This document shows positions 18,227 through 28,492 of a stretch of DNA of 41,796 bases, in pieces. Below the pieces are notes generated by a model. That model did not search any database. It saw nothing but the letters and a program-made list of their open reading frames with translations, and was not told the DNA's origin. The DNA is from an uncultured Lachnospiraceae bacterium (GTDB taxonomy: Bacteria > Bacillota > Clostridia > Lachnospirales > Lachnospiraceae). The first letter of the stretch is position 1. The number at the start of each line of letters is the position of its first letter. Location: positions 1 to 41,796 of the forward strand of contig CANRGO010000010.1 of assembly GCA_947630125.1 (NCBI GenBank). Reading direction: 5' to 3'. The position numbers and the translations under genes were made by a program.

Positions 18227-18250
18227 GAGAAATTCTCAGTTTTTTTGTAT
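18209..18250. terminator. Bidirectional terminator between the isoprenoid operon and a GGDEF pseudogene
   Basis: An inverted repeat of about 20 bases per arm (ATATAC, an A run, ACTGAGA on the left; TCTCAGT, a T run, GTATAT on the right) has a GAAAT loop at 18229-18233. The A run (8) and T run (7) make it work in both directions. The stop codon of the plus-strand gene (18224-18226) lies in the stem. Confidence 0.88.
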
Positions 18251-18804
18251 ATAACACGGTTTCTTCCTAAATGTTTTGCCTCATATAATTTCTCATCTGC
18301 AGCAGCAATAAAATCTGAAGTCGATTGATTTTTATAAGATTCAACACCTGCACTAATTGTAATTTTTGTCTCTTCAGAAAAAACAAATGCTTCAACTTTT
18401 TTCCGAATTCTTTCTGCTATTAGATAAGCTTTTTCTTCAGTGGTAGATGGGAAAAGGATGATAAATTCTTCGCCACCATAGCGACAGCAAGATCAATATC
18501 AAAGATAGCAATAGAAAAAGGAAATTCACTTTCAGAATATGCCTCCTGATACCTATTTAATACATCCATAATGGCACGTCTGTTATAAAGACCTGTTAAA
18601 GCATCTGTTTTTGATTTTGTTTCCCATTGATTTTTTTCAGATATAAGTTGCATTTCCTGTTCTTTTTTTTCTGTAATATCAAACACGATACCAGCAGCAA
18701 AAAGAGGATTCCCGTTCTCGATCTTCTAATAACTGCTTATTTAATAAAGTTACTTCTTGTAACAATTCAATTAACTCTTCCTTGGTATAGTTGATATAAT
18801 CCAT
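18236..18804 (-). pseudogene. PAS-GGDEF gene with internal deletions
   Basis: A start at 18804 with AGGAGAG before it opens MDYINYTKEELIELLQEV, a coiled segment. At about 18710 the frame breaks and almost the whole PAS domain is missing; only its last strand remains (GIVFDITEKKEQE). The GGDEF domain then begins normally (KTDALTGLYNRRA, ending at IFDID near 18497). A second deletion with frame change removes the segment up to CRYGGEEF, which is followed by an otherwise normal C-terminal half (EEKAYLIAERIRKKV, ADEKLYEAKHLGRNRV). The loss includes the region with the substrate-binding N/D of the cyclase, so the product is dead. It shares the terminator with the convergent plus-strand gene. Confidence 0.85.
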
Positions 18805-18904
18805 ATAGTCTCTCCTGTTCCAGATCTTTCTGACTGAAATAAAGGATGCATGATCGTATATGTTAAATATAGTCTATAATACAAAATACGTCAAATAAAT
18901 CATA

Positions 18905-18933
18905 TTGAAATAATTCTTTTATACAAGTATAGT
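18905..18933 (+). promoter_or_regulatory. Promoter of the TetR-hemerythrin/GGDEF unit
   Basis: TTGAAA (18905-18910) and TATAGT (18928-18933) are 17 bases apart, 69 bases upstream of the TetR gene. The surrounding 18805-19002 stretch is AT-rich and holds no open frame or RNA structure that I recognise. Confidence 0.55.
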
Positions 18934-19002
18934 ATATATAAGGGTTAACATAGGTTTTTTTTATCAATCGTTATATAGAATTTTGAAAGGAAATATATAA
19001 AT

Positions 19003-19599
19003 ATGAAACAAGATTCAAAAAAACAGGAAATATTGAAAATTGCTTTTGATTACTTTTTAAATAAAGGTTATGAAGCAACAACACTTCGAATGATTTGTAA
19101 AAAGGCAAATGTAGAGGCGCCTTCTGTATATTATTATTTTGGTTCAAAAAAAGGTTTGTTTTTTGCTGTTATTGATTATATTTTAGAACAATATCAGGTA
19201 ATAAAAGAAAAAGTGAATGATAATTTGGTTTTTTTAGAAAGAAATCCCGAAAACGTACTTGAACAAATTGCTATAAAAGCAGTGTTTTATTCAATAAAAC
19301 ATGAAAAGGAAACCAAATTTTATATGAGATATACGATGTTTCCACCTTCAGAATTAAAGCGTGATATTAACAGTTACATGAAGCAAACATATGAACAGAA
19401 AGAATTGTTATACAAACAGGCATTAAAATATTTTTTATTAAAAAACAAACTAAAGATTGAGTTGGAAGAAGCTTTTATGAAATATGAAAAATTAATCGAT
19501 TCTTTAACCTTTCACGTGGTGTTTTCTAATTGGAGACCTGAAGAAGATGAAGTAAAAGTTATTGTACAGACATTTTTATTAATACAATTTCAAAAATAA
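19003..19599 (+). CDS. TetR/AcrR-family transcriptional regulator
   Basis: A 198-residue protein. Residues about 8-55 form the TetR helix-turn-helix: ILKIAFDYFLNKGYEATTLRMICKKA, then VEAPSVYYYFGSKKGLF, with the usual tyrosine-rich recognition helix. The rest is an all-helical ligand domain with no named subfamily. The ATG follows GAAAGGAAAT. The GGDEF-hemerythrin gene begins 21 bases after its stop, so the pair is probably one transcript and the regulator may control that gene. The ligand is unknown. Confidence 0.9.
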   Translation: MKQDSKKQEILKIAFDYFLNKGYEATTLRMICKKANVEAPSVYYYFGSKKGLFFAVIDYILEQYQVIKEKVNDNLVFLERNPENVLEQIAIKAVFYSIKHEKETKFYMRYTMFPPSELKRDINSYMKQTYEQKELLYKQALKYFLLKNKLKIELEEAFMKYEKLIDSLTFHVVFSNWRPEEDEVKVIVQTFLLIQFQK

Positions 19600-19620
19600 T
19601 ATTTTATAAAAGGGGAATTT

Positions 19621-21561
19621 ATGAAAAAGGAAAAACAAGATTTTGCTAGACAAACAATATTTAAGTTAGTAATAGCAACAATCATACTAACAACTCTTAT
19701 TTTGACAAAGCATTTTTTTGTTCAAAAGCAGATTTCAAATCAGATGAATATTTCAAATATTATGAATGAAGCTGGAAGGCAGAGAATGTTAAGCCAGAAA
19801 ATCACAAAAGATATCTTATATATAAAAGATGATTCAATCAGCAGAGCGTTCTATTTAAGTGATTTAGATAAATCTCTTCTGGAAATGAAGAGTATTCATC
19901 AGAGATTACAAATTATTAACCAGGAGGAAGCTTTTGTTCAACTTAGCAGAGAAGCGGTGGATGTAAAATATTCAAAAGTAGATGAGCATTTTAAGGATTT
20001 CTATGATGCGGCCACCCAAATAGCAAAAGATTATGAAAGTCAAAAAACATTGGAAAGTAGTAATATGAAGCCAGAATTATTAACGGCAGTTAAACGGTGT
20101 GAGTTATTGTATGTAGAGCATATGGATGATTTGGTAAATCAATATGATCGTCTTGCAAAACGTGAAACAGAACAGTTTCTAAGGAATAATAGTAATTTAT
20201 TTATTTCCATCATTGTAGTAATTGTAATGCTGTCACTTTTTATATATTATCCGATTTTTAGAAACTTTAAAAAGTTAACTATGGATATTGACGAAAGTAA
20301 TGATAATCTGATTAAAATGTTGCATTTAATGAGGGGCTATATCTTTTTAGTAAATAAGCATGGTGATATCATTCTTTCAAATAAAGATGCTGAAGATGTT
20401 ATTCAGAGTAATAAATCACGAAAAAAGAATATAGCCAGAGATATACACTTTTTAGAACTTAATATATTAGAAAATTTTGAAAACTGTAGTTTGGAAAACC
20501 GTTTGATTGATGTGGAAACTATCATAGAAGATAAAAATAAAGAACTGCGAACGGTTCTTTTATCAATTGTTTCAGGGAATTATGATCATGAAAAGGCTTT
20601 TTTGGTTTCCTTATTTGACATTACTGAGCGGAAAAATACAGAGTTGACTTTAAAACGTATTGCAATTAAGGATGAACTTACAGGGCTATATAATCGCCAC
20701 TTTTTGGATCAGATTATTGATGAAGAAATTAATCGAAGTGAACGTTATGAAGTACCATTATCAGCATTTTTATTAGATTTGGATTATTTCAAAGCAGTGA
20801 ATGATAAATATGGACATCCAACGGGTGATTCTGTGTTGAAATTAACAGCGGAAATTATACAAAATCAAATGAGAATGAGTGACTATTCCATAAGAATAGG
20901 TGGCGAGGAGTTTCTTGTCATTTTGCCAAATACATCTTTGGCAGGAGCATTTGACGCAGCAGAAAAAGTTCGCAAGGCAATTGAGAATACACCTCATCCA
21001 GTGATTGGAACCTTTACAGCAAGTTTTGGAGTTGGTGAGCGAATACAAGGTGAAACATACCAAAACTTATATTCCAGGATTGATGGGGCGTTATATCAGG
21101 CAAAAGAAAATGGTCGTAATCAGAGCGTAGAAGCTAAATTAGTAGGTGGTGAATATAGTGGAATTTACATAAGGTGGAATAAGAATTGGAATTCGAACAA
21201 TGAGACGATAGACGAACAACATCGAAAATTATTTTATCTGGTTAGTAGATTAATCGAAGAGTCTCATAAAACGTTTGATAAGGAAAATACCATAAATCAA
21301 ATTGATGAAATCATCAAACATATACAAGAGCATTTTCATGATGAAGAAAAAATTCTTCATAAGATAGGTTTTTCGGAACTTTCAAACCATCAAAAACTTC
21401 ATGGACAATTGTTAAAAAGGACTGCAGAAATAAAAAATTTGGTTTCTATAGATCGCATTAGTAGTATCAAAGCTTTTACAATTATTTTTGATGAAGTTAT
21501 CATAGGACATTTGTTAAATGAAGATACAAAATTTTTCTCTTTCTTTCATAATGAGACTTAA
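19621..21561 (+). CDS. PilJ-like sensor - PAS - GGDEF - hemerythrin diguanylate cyclase
   Basis: A 646-residue multi-domain protein. Order: membrane helix (about 15-32), an extracytoplasmic type IV-pili chemoreceptor (PilJ/NarX-like) segment with NEAGRQRMLSQKITKD, second helix (about 195-215), PAS domain (about 235-340), GGDEF domain, and a C-terminal hemerythrin domain (about 516-646). The cyclase is intact, GGEEF at 427-431, and has the RMSD inhibitory site at 418-421, exactly five residues before it. The hemerythrin part has the di-iron ligand pattern IDEQH, EHFHDEE, NHQKLH and GHLLNEDTKF. It probably adjusts c-di-GMP to oxygen or redox state, as reported for other hemerythrin-GGDEF proteins. 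AAAAGGGGA precedes the ATG. Confidence 0.88.
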   Translation: MKKEKQDFARQTIFKLVIATIILTTLILTKHFFVQKQISNQMNISNIMNEAGRQRMLSQKITKDILYIKDDSISRAFYLSDLDKSLLEMKSIHQRLQIINQEEAFVQLSREAVDVKYSKVDEHFKDFYDAATQIAKDYESQKTLESSNMKPELLTAVKRCELLYVEHMDDLVNQYDRLAKRETEQFLRNNSNLFISIIVVIVMLSLFIYYPIFRNFKKLTMDIDESNDNLIKMLHLMRGYIFLVNKHGDIILSNKDAEDVIQSNKSRKKNIARDIHFLELNILENFENCSLENRLIDVETIIEDKNKELRTVLLSIVSGNYDHEKAFLVSLFDITERKNTELTLKRIAIKDELTGLYNRHFLDQIIDEEINRSERYEVPLSAFLLDLDYFKAVNDKYGHPTGDSVLKLTAEIIQNQMRMSDYSIRIGGEEFLVILPNTSLAGAFDAAEKVRKAIENTPHPVIGTFTASFGVGERIQGETYQNLYSRIDGALYQAKENGRNQSVEAKLVGGEYSGIYIRWNKNWNSNNETIDEQHRKLFYLVSRLIEESHKTFDKENTINQIDEIIKHIQEHFHDEEKILHKIGFSELSNHQKLHGQLLKRTAEIKNLVSIDRISSIKAFTIIFDEVIIGHLLNEDTKFFSFFHNET

Positions 21562-21617
21562 TCACAGAATTCGTATTACAAAAAATGCTAAAATTACTCG
21601 TGTAAAGATAATAATTT

Positions 21618-21625
21618 GCCGATAT
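21618..21625 (+). promoter_or_regulatory. Possible sigma-D (motility) -10 element before a chemoreceptor gene
   Basis: GCCGATAT lies 33 bases before the chemoreceptor ATG and matches the -10 of flagellar sigma-D/sigma-28 promoters in 7 of 8 positions. The nearest TAAA is only 11 bases upstream, not the usual 15, so the -35 half is not convincing. Confidence 0.3.
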
Positions 21626-21658
21626 ATTATGTGAATATTATAAAAAGGGGAAATTTTT

Positions 21659-23356
21659 ATGAAGATTAAATGGAAAATTGTTTTGGCATCAGTAGGGGTA
21701 ATTGTGTTATTAACATCAGTGATTGTTCTCTTTTCCAGAGCAGAAATGAGAAGTCTGGTAAGTGATCAGACTAATGTGGAATTATCAAATTATGCAAACA
21801 TGGGTATGCAGGTTTTAAATTCTTCTTATCCAGGAGACTGGTCAGTGAAGGACAACACGCTCTACAAAGGTGAGACACCAATGAATGAGAATTATGAGGT
21901 GATTGATTCCCTCACCAATGGAACAAAAATCTTAGCTACAGTTTTTCAAGGCGATACTAGAATCGCTACCAATGTGGCAGATGAATCTGGTAAACGTATG
22001 GTTGGTACCAAGGCATCCGACGCAGTAATTAACGAAGTTTTGAAGAATGGACAAACATATCTAGGGACAGCCGATATATTGGGAAAATCAGCGCAGACGT
22101 ATTATGCGCCTATAAAGGATGTGGACGGTCAGATTATTGGAATGTGGTTTGTGGGCATATACACAGATGTGGTAAATGAAAAAATCGACATACTTATGAG
22201 TATTTTAGTTGGAGTTTCTTCTGTTTTATTACTATTTGGAACTGGGATTTCTTTTGTTCTTGGAAATGGAATTGGAAAAGGCGTTCATATGATAGAAGAA
22301 AGATTAAAACATATGGAACAGGGAAAGTTTGATTTTCATTTTGAGGCAAAGGGCTTAAACAGAAAAGATGAGATTGGTAGCATAGTTCGATCTGCACAGA
22401 ACATGAAGGAAAAAATCGTCGAAACCATGTTGAATATCCAGCAAGAATCCGAGAATCTAAGACAAAGCGCTGGGGATAATACCAATAAAATGCAAGAAAT
22501 GTACCGTAACGTGGAAGATATTTCAGCTACTACAGAAGAATTATCGGCAGGAATGGAAGAAACATCCGCATCAACGGAGGAATTGAATGCTTCCACTTAT
22601 GAAATTGAAACAGAAGTATCTAACATGAAGGAAAAAACACTTCATGGTGAACAGATAGCAGCCGAAATCAAACAACGTGCTGGAAAATTAAAAAATAAAA
22701 CTGATATTTCTCACAAAAACACCATCGATATCTATGAGCAAACCAATCGTGCTCTTAGAGAATCCATTGCAAAAACTGCTGCAATAGAAGAAATTAAAGA
22801 ATTATCACAGGCGATTTTGCAAATCACCTCTCAAACAAATTTACTTGCACTAAATGCTGCAATTGAAGCTGCTCGAGCAGGAGAAGCAGGAAAAGGGTTT
22901 GCAGTAGTAGCAGATGAGATCCGTGTTTTGGCAGAAAACTCAAAGAATGCTGTATCCAGAATTAATGACATTACCATTAATGTTTCAGAAGCAGTTGGTA
23001 GTGTGGTGAAAGATTCCACATCTTTATTGGAATTTGTTGACAATCAGGTATTAAAGGATTACGAAACTCTGGTACAAACCAGTGTACAATATAATCTGGA
23101 TGCAGATCAGGTAAAAGAAGTAGTGAGTGATATCAACTCCATTGCAGAACAATTATATGAAACCATTCGTCAAATGAGAGAGGCAATCGATGAAGTAACC
23201 ACAGCAGCTGGTGAAGGAGCTGAGGGAACGACAGAAATTGCAACAAAAATTTCTGATATTGCGCAAAAAACAAATGAAGTACTAAATAAAACCATAGAAA
23301 ATTACAAAACATCGGAAAAACTTGATCAAATGGTTGGTTTTTTTCAACTTCAATAA
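21659..23356 (+). CDS. Methyl-accepting chemotaxis protein, single-Cache sensor
   Basis: A 565-residue chemoreceptor. A membrane helix at about 7-27 is followed by a short Cache-type sensor (about 30-175, with [19 protein letters not shown] and [17 protein letters not shown]). Then come a second helix (about 180-203), HAMP, and a cytoplasmic signalling coil with [20 protein letters not shown] near residues 393-412. The [16 protein letters not shown] pattern is common in receptors for organic acids, but the ligand is not known here. Just before the tip it has a non-canonical region ([19 protein letters not shown]) that its downstream neighbour shares. It ends with a terminator. Confidence 0.93.
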   Translation: MKIKWKIVLASVGVIVLLTSVIVLFSRAEMRSLVSDQTNVELSNYANMGMQVLNSSYPGDWSVKDNTLYKGETPMNENYEVIDSLTNGTKILATVFQGDTRIATNVADESGKRMVGTKASDAVINEVLKNGQTYLGTADILGKSAQTYYAPIKDVDGQIIGMWFVGIYTDVVNEKIDILMSILVGVSSVLLLFGTGISFVLGNGIGKGVHMIEERLKHMEQGKFDFHFEAKGLNRKDEIGSIVRSAQNMKEKIVETMLNIQQESENLRQSAGDNTNKMQEMYRNVEDISATTEELSAGMEETSASTEELNASTYEIETEVSNMKEKTLHGEQIAAEIKQRAGKLKNKTDISHKNTIDIYEQTNRALRESIAKTAAIEEIKELSQAILQITSQTNLLALNAAIEAARAGEAGKGFAVVADEIRVLAENSKNAVSRINDITINVSEAVGSVVKDSTSLLEFVDNQVLKDYETLVQTSVQYNLDADQVKEVVSDINSIAEQLYETIRQMREAIDEVTTAAGEGAEGTTEIATKISDIAQKTNEVLNKTIENYKTSEKLDQMVGFFQLQ

Positions 23357-23370
23357 ATAGTATTTAGGAC

Positions 23371-23405
23371 AAAAGAGTCGCAATTTTACCTTGCGGCTCT
23401 TTTTT
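23371..23405 (+). terminator. Rho-independent terminator between the two tandem chemoreceptor genes
   Basis: AAAAGAGTCGCAA (23371-23383) pairs with TTGCGGCTCTTTT (23391-23403), with one G-T pair, followed by T residues. It lies 14 bases after the first receptor's stop. Confidence 0.9.
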
Positions 23406-23447
23406 GTTGAAATTATACAAAAAGTATGTAAAAATAAGGAAAAATTA

Positions 23448-23476
23448 TTTACTTTCATACAATTTTAAGGTAATAT
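23448..23476 (+). promoter_or_regulatory. Candidate promoter of the second tandem chemoreceptor
   Basis: TTTACT (23448-23453) and TAATAT (23471-23476) are separated by 17 bases, 35 bases upstream of the ATG. Both boxes match sigma-A consensus imperfectly in an AT-rich stretch. Confidence 0.4.
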
Positions 23477-23511
23477 TTCTATATATTATAAAATTCTAAG
23501 GGGGGATTTTT

Positions 23512-25566
23512 ATGAAGTTTAAAAGTATTCGAGTTAAAATGTTAGCATTTATTATTCCTGCCATTATGATTACCATGGGAGTTTTGACCTTTATTAGTGC
23601 AACCAATAGTAAAAGCATCATAGATCGTGAAATAAAGGGGCGTATGTCACAGGCTTTGAATGCAAATATTTACCAGATTGAAAGTTATTTAACCAATGTA
23701 GAAACCACCGCTACGCTTCTTTCCAGAACTATAGAAAACACTTATCAAGAAGTTTCACTGGCAGATTATGAAAAAATCCTTGGTGAAATCAACCTGGATA
23801 ATGATTTGATTTTAGGAAGTGGAATCTGGTTTGAGCCCTTTGTTTATGATACGGCTGAAAAGTATGTGGGGCCCTATGTATATAAAGATGGCACAAAAAA
23901 TGTGGTAACCTACGATTATTCGAATGCGGAATACGATTATCATAATCAAGAGTACTATACCATTGCAAAAGCTTCGAAAGAGGCTATTATTACAGAACCT
24001 TATTATGATGCAACCTTAGGTATGATTTCTTCCTGTACCATGCCGATTTTAGATACAAATGGAAAGTTTTTAGGCTGTGTAACCATAGACATTGAACTTG
24101 GAACCATAAAAAGCCTGGTTGAAGAAATTCGAGTGGGAGAGCTTGGTACAGCAATGCTTCTAAATGGTTCGGGTGTTTTTCTTGGTGGTGTTGCAGATGA
24201 GAAAATACAGAATTCTGCTTCTATATTAGAAGATGAGAATGCAGCTCTTGTTTCAGCAGGAGACGTAATGTTAGGAACAGAACAGGGATTTGCTACTTAT
24301 GAAAAAGAAGACGGTATCTATAATCTATATTTTGATACCATTGCAAAACAAGGCTGGAAACTGGCAATACAAATTCCTGAGGCAGAACTTAACAAACCAG
24401 TGGAACAATTAACCATTACACTGATTGTTGTATGTTTGCTTGGCATTTTGTTGGCAGGAATACTCGTTACCATTCAGGTGAATACCATAACCCATAGTCT
24501 TAGAAGAGTAAAAGCATTAGCAGGGTCTCTTGCTACTGGTGATTTTACAGTTGATTTGCTTCAGGTGAAAACGGTAGATGAATTAGGCGACATGGGGACC
24601 TCCTTAAATGAAATGTATGGAAGCAATAAGGATATTATTTTAAGTATCTCAAAACATGCCATGGATATTCATCAATCTAGCAATACTTTAAATCAATCAA
24701 CAAATGAACTTGTTCAAGAATTTAAAAATATCGAAACCTATATGGTGAAAGTAAATGAAGCAATGATGAATGCATCCTCCGCAACACAAGAGGTGAATGC
24801 ATCAGCGGAAGAAGTAAATGCATCGATTTTTGTTTTATCTGATGAAACCTTAAAAAGTAAGCAGATGTCAGATGAAATCAAACATCGTGCCCATGAAATT
24901 GGAACATCTAGTCAAAAATCCTTTGATTATGCAACCAAAATTTCAGGAAAATTCAATCAAAGTCTGCTTAGAAGTATAGAAAATGCAAAGGTAGTTGAAA
25001 GCATTGGAGAAATGACAGAGTTTATATCTGAGATTGCCAGCCAAATTGATTTGCTTTCACTGAATGCTTCTATTGAAGCTGCCAGAGCAGGAGAAGCTGG
25101 AAGAGGATTTGCGGTTGTTGCTTCTGAGATTGGAAAACTTTCTCATGCAACCAGCGATGCGGTGACCAGAATTCAGCATACGATTGAAGATGTAAAAACA
25201 GCCTTTTCAGGTTTGGTTACGGAAGCGGATTCGATGCTTTCCTTTGTTCAGGAAACAGTTACCCCAGATTATAATCGCTTTGTTACAATTGCCAGTCAAT
25301 ATGTATCAGATGCAGAGGCAATTGAGTCAAACACGGAAAAAATATCCGAAATGACAACCAATATCAGAGAGATAATGAATGAAGTAATTCTTGCCATTCA
25401 AAATATTGCAGAGTCTGCGCAGGAAACTGCGGATAATGGGGTGAAAATCATGACATCTGTGGGGCAAGTTTCAAGTGAAGTAGAGCATGTGTTGCATATG
25501 TCTTCAAAATCACAGGAAATTGCAGATCGATTACAGGAAGTTGTTAGTAAATATAAACTGCAATAA
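23512..25566 (+). CDS. Methyl-accepting chemotaxis protein, dCache sensor
   Basis: A 684-residue chemoreceptor. A membrane helix at about 10-30 is followed by a double-Cache extracellular domain (about 35-295), including the WFEPFVYD region and [12 protein letters not shown], typical of ligand pockets in this class. A second helix (about 300-325), HAMP and a long signalling domain follow. The tip reads [20 protein letters not shown], close to the consensus. The flanking helices ([31 protein letters not shown]) resemble those of the preceding receptor, so the two share an ancestor in the cytoplasmic half but differ in their sensors. The ATG is preceded by AAGGGGGGA. It was probably transcribed separately from its neighbour. 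Confidence 0.94.
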   Translation: MKFKSIRVKMLAFIIPAIMITMGVLTFISATNSKSIIDREIKGRMSQALNANIYQIESYLTNVETTATLLSRTIENTYQEVSLADYEKILGEINLDNDLILGSGIWFEPFVYDTAEKYVGPYVYKDGTKNVVTYDYSNAEYDYHNQEYYTIAKASKEAIITEPYYDATLGMISSCTMPILDTNGKFLGCVTIDIELGTIKSLVEEIRVGELGTAMLLNGSGVFLGGVADEKIQNSASILEDENAALVSAGDVMLGTEQGFATYEKEDGIYNLYFDTIAKQGWKLAIQIPEAELNKPVEQLTITLIVVCLLGILLAGILVTIQVNTITHSLRRVKALAGSLATGDFTVDLLQVKTVDELGDMGTSLNEMYGSNKDIILSISKHAMDIHQSSNTLNQSTNELVQEFKNIETYMVKVNEAMMNASSATQEVNASAEEVNASIFVLSDETLKSKQMSDEIKHRAHEIGTSSQKSFDYATKISGKFNQSLLRSIENAKVVESIGEMTEFISEIASQIDLLSLNASIEAARAGEAGRGFAVVASEIGKLSHATSDAVTRIQHTIEDVKTAFSGLVTEADSMLSFVQETVTPDYNRFVTIASQYVSDAEAIESNTEKISEMTTNIREIMNEVILAIQNIAESAQETADNGVKIMTSVGQVSSEVEHVLHMSSKSQEIADRLQEVVSKYKLQ

Positions 25567-25633
25567 TATAATTTTCAGTGTTGTGTTTGTTAAGATTAGC
25601 ATAAAAATTTAGGTATGGGACAGGAATAACATC

Positions 25634-27241
25634 ATGGAATTCAGAAAGAAAAAATTGCGTTTAGGTGATGCCTTAGTATTAAGTTGAGCAAAAACAGATG
25701 CACAACTTGGAAAAGGCTTGGAACTGCAAAAAGGGACGGGAAAGAAGCTTGGAGAAATTCTGGTGGATGCAGGTTTTTTAACAGAAGATAATCTGGTACC
25801 TCTTGCAGTGTTAAAAAAATATATGGTTCTTCCTTTTGAATATGCCAAACAAAATCCGAATGTAATTCGTGTTGCTATTGCCAATCCACTTGATTTTCAT
25901 GCGATGGATGATATCTCGATTGTGACGAATCTTCAGGTGGAACCTGTTGTGGCAACTAATCGAGGAATTTTGTTAGGATAAGTATTTTGGACAAGAAGAT
26001 GTTATGAATGAAATTGTTCAATATGCCAAAGAGAAGGAAGAACAGTTACTGGAACAGGATACCAGCTACGAAGATGATATCAATAATTCACCCATCGTAA
26101 AACTGGTAAAAACATTAATAGAACAAGCGGTACGTCAACGTTCTTCGGATATTCATGTCGAACCAATGGAACACCAGATACGAGTTCGCTATCGTATTGA
26201 CGGGGCTTTATATGAGAAGTCAACCTATTCCATTCATTTACTGCCGGCCATTGTAGCCAGAATTAAGATTATTGGTGGAATGGATATTTCGGAAAAAAGA
26301 AAACCCCAGGATGGTCGTATAACACAAGTTGTTGACCGTCAGGAATTTGATGTACGTGTTTCTGTTTTGCCAACTGTGTTTGGTGAAAAAGTGGTAATGC
26401 GTCTAACATCAAAGGCCGTTCTTACCAAAGAAAAAAGCAAATTGGGATTATCCCATGAGGAACTACTTAAATTCGATCACATTCTTGAAAATCCTCATGG
26501 GATTTTACTCGTCACTGGACCTACTGGAAGTGGTAAATCTACCACACTATACACCGCACTGAGTGAACTAAACAAAGAAGATGTAAATATTATTACGGTG
26601 GAAGATCCTGTGGAAGCAAATGTGGATGGAATTAACCAGGTACAGGTTAATTCAAAAGCAGATTTGACTTTTGCAACAGCTCTTCGATCTATTTTAAGAC
26701 AGGATCCAGATATTATTATGATTGGAGAAATACGTGATAGCGAAACGGCTACCATCGCGGTTCAGGCCTCAATTACAGGACATCTTGTGGTGAGTACACT
26801 GCATACCAATTCTGCAGCTAGTACCATTACCAGATTAGAGGATATGGGGATTGAATCTTATTTGCTTGCAGATTCCATCATTGGTGTTATTGCGCAGCGT
26901 CTGGTTCGAAGACTTTGCCCACACTGTAAAAAGAAACGGGAAGCAGAGCTAGAAGAGAAAATCCTATTGCAAATTCCAGAAAGTCAGGACCTGATTATTT
27001 ATGAGGCTGTGGTTGCTCAAAATGTGATGAAATGGGGTGTTTAGGGCGTATCGGTGTATATGAAATCATGGAAGTCACCCATGCACTGAAACGAGTGATT
27101 GCGCAAAATGGCAATGCAGACCAGATAAAAGAAGTTGCATTAGAAGAAGGTATGTCTACTCTTCGCATGAGTGCCAGTCGTTATGTGGTTGAAGGAATTA
27201 CAACAATCGATGAGATGAAGAAAGTATCATTTGAACTATAA
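25634..27241 (+). pseudogene. pilB: Type IV pilus assembly ATPase PilB, broken
   Basis: The remains of a full-length PilB/GspE ATPase are spread over three frames. The frame from ATG 25634 starts RKKKLRLGDALVLS, meets TGA at 25685-25687, then continues through the MshEN-type N-terminal domain. Near 25970-25978 the frame shifts into DKYFGQEDV. The ATPase core is intact: Walker A GPTGSGKSTTLYTA at about 26518-26545, Asp box, Walker B-like QDPDIIMIGEIRD, and the CPHCKKK pair. Near 27010 one missing base (GTGGTT instead of GTGGGTT would fit) shifts the frame. The restored end reads VGCSKCDEMGCLGRIGVYEI, the normal zinc-binding tail. It should have powered pilus extension. Three lesions make a functional product unlikely. 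Confidence 0.9.
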
Positions 27242-27271
27242 AAATGCAGCTTGCTGCAGGTGGGGGTATAC

Positions 27272-28483
27272 ATGGCAACCTATGGATATTTGGCAATTGA
27301 TAAAAGTGGAAAAGAATTAAAGGGAAGTATAGATTCGGATAATGAAAAACTCGCACTTGCCACATTGTGACAGCAGAATCTGATACCGATTGAACTAAAA
27401 GAACAGAATCTACTGACAAAAGATATATAGTTTGATTTTGCTTCAAAAGTTACGTCCAGAGATTTGAGTGTATTCTGTAGACAGTTTCATAGTATGATCA
27501 AAGCTGGTGTTACTATTATTGAAGCTTTACGACTGATGGAAGAACAAACAGAGAGTAAAAAATTAAAAAGAGCAATTAAAGAAGTGCAGGCAAGTGTAGA
27601 AAAAGGAGAATCTTTAGCAACTGCTATGGCAGAGCAGAAAGTGTTTCCAAACCTTATGGTGACTACCATTGCAGCTGGAGAAGCATCCGGTAGTATTGAT
27701 GTAGCTTTTGAACGAATGAGTGTGCATTTTGAAAAAGCAGCAATGACAAAGGCTCTGATTAAAAAAGCAATGATTTATCCTGCCGTGGTTGCCATGGTAG
27801 CAGTAGTCGTAGTTGTGGTGATTCTTGTTGTGGTTATTCCGAATTATGCAAGCATGTTTGAAGATTTGGGAACAGAATTACCGGCAATCACGGTTGCGGT
27901 TATGAATGCCAGTAATTTTATCATTGATTTTTGATATTTACTGATTCCATTGATTATAGTTATTGTAGTTGGAATGTGGACTTTTTTAAGGTCGCCGGCA
28001 GGGCAGCTCACAGTTGGTCGTATTGCCATTCGCTTACCCATCGTGAAAAACCTCAGTGTAAAAAGTGCTTCCTCTCAGCTTGCCAGAACCTTAACCACCC
28101 TTTTATCGGCAGGGGTATCCTTAAATGAAGCAGTAGAGATCACAGCAAATACCATGAACAATGTATTATTTAAGAATGCCTTAATGGATGCGAAAGAGGA
28201 AATTCTTCGTGGTATTCCACTATCCCAGCCTTTGGAAAGCTGTCATTTATTTCCCCCCATGGTGTATCATATGGTACGAATTGGGGAAGAGGCAGGAACG
28301 ACAGAAGAAATGTTAGAAAAGCTGGCAGATTATTATGACGAAGAAGTGGAAATGGCAACCCAGTCTCTGATGGCAGCCATGGAGCCTATGATTATCATTG
28401 TCATGGCTTTGATCGTAGGAGTTTTAATCGCAGCGGTTATGGAGCCTATGATGGAAATGTATACCGGTCTGGATAATTTATAA
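27272..28483 (+). pseudogene. pilC: Type IV pilus platform protein PilC, three in-frame stops
   Basis: One unbroken frame of 404 codons encodes a full PilC/GspF inner-membrane platform: two GspF domains (FCRQFHSMIKAGVTIIEAL and SSQLARTLTTLLSAGVSLNEA), each followed by membrane helices, with RIGEEAGTTEEMLEKLADYYDEEV typical of the second. The frame has stop codons TGA at codon 33 (27368-27370), TAG at codon 53 (27428-27430) and TGA at codon 221 (27932-27934), but no indel. By alignment with the family pattern, the first could derive from an Arg CGA and the last from a Trp TGG, both single transitions. It follows pilB by 30 bases. The gene looks recently inactivated, because the rest is well kept. 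Confidence 0.9.
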
Positions 28484-28492
28484 GGACTTTCG

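Noticed and set aside
25634-28483. TGA read as tryptophan or another sense codon in the pil genes
   Set aside because: A TAG and frameshifts also occur in the same genes, and TGA is used as the true stop elsewhere in the window (for example gcvT and gcvH). Decay explains all lesions.
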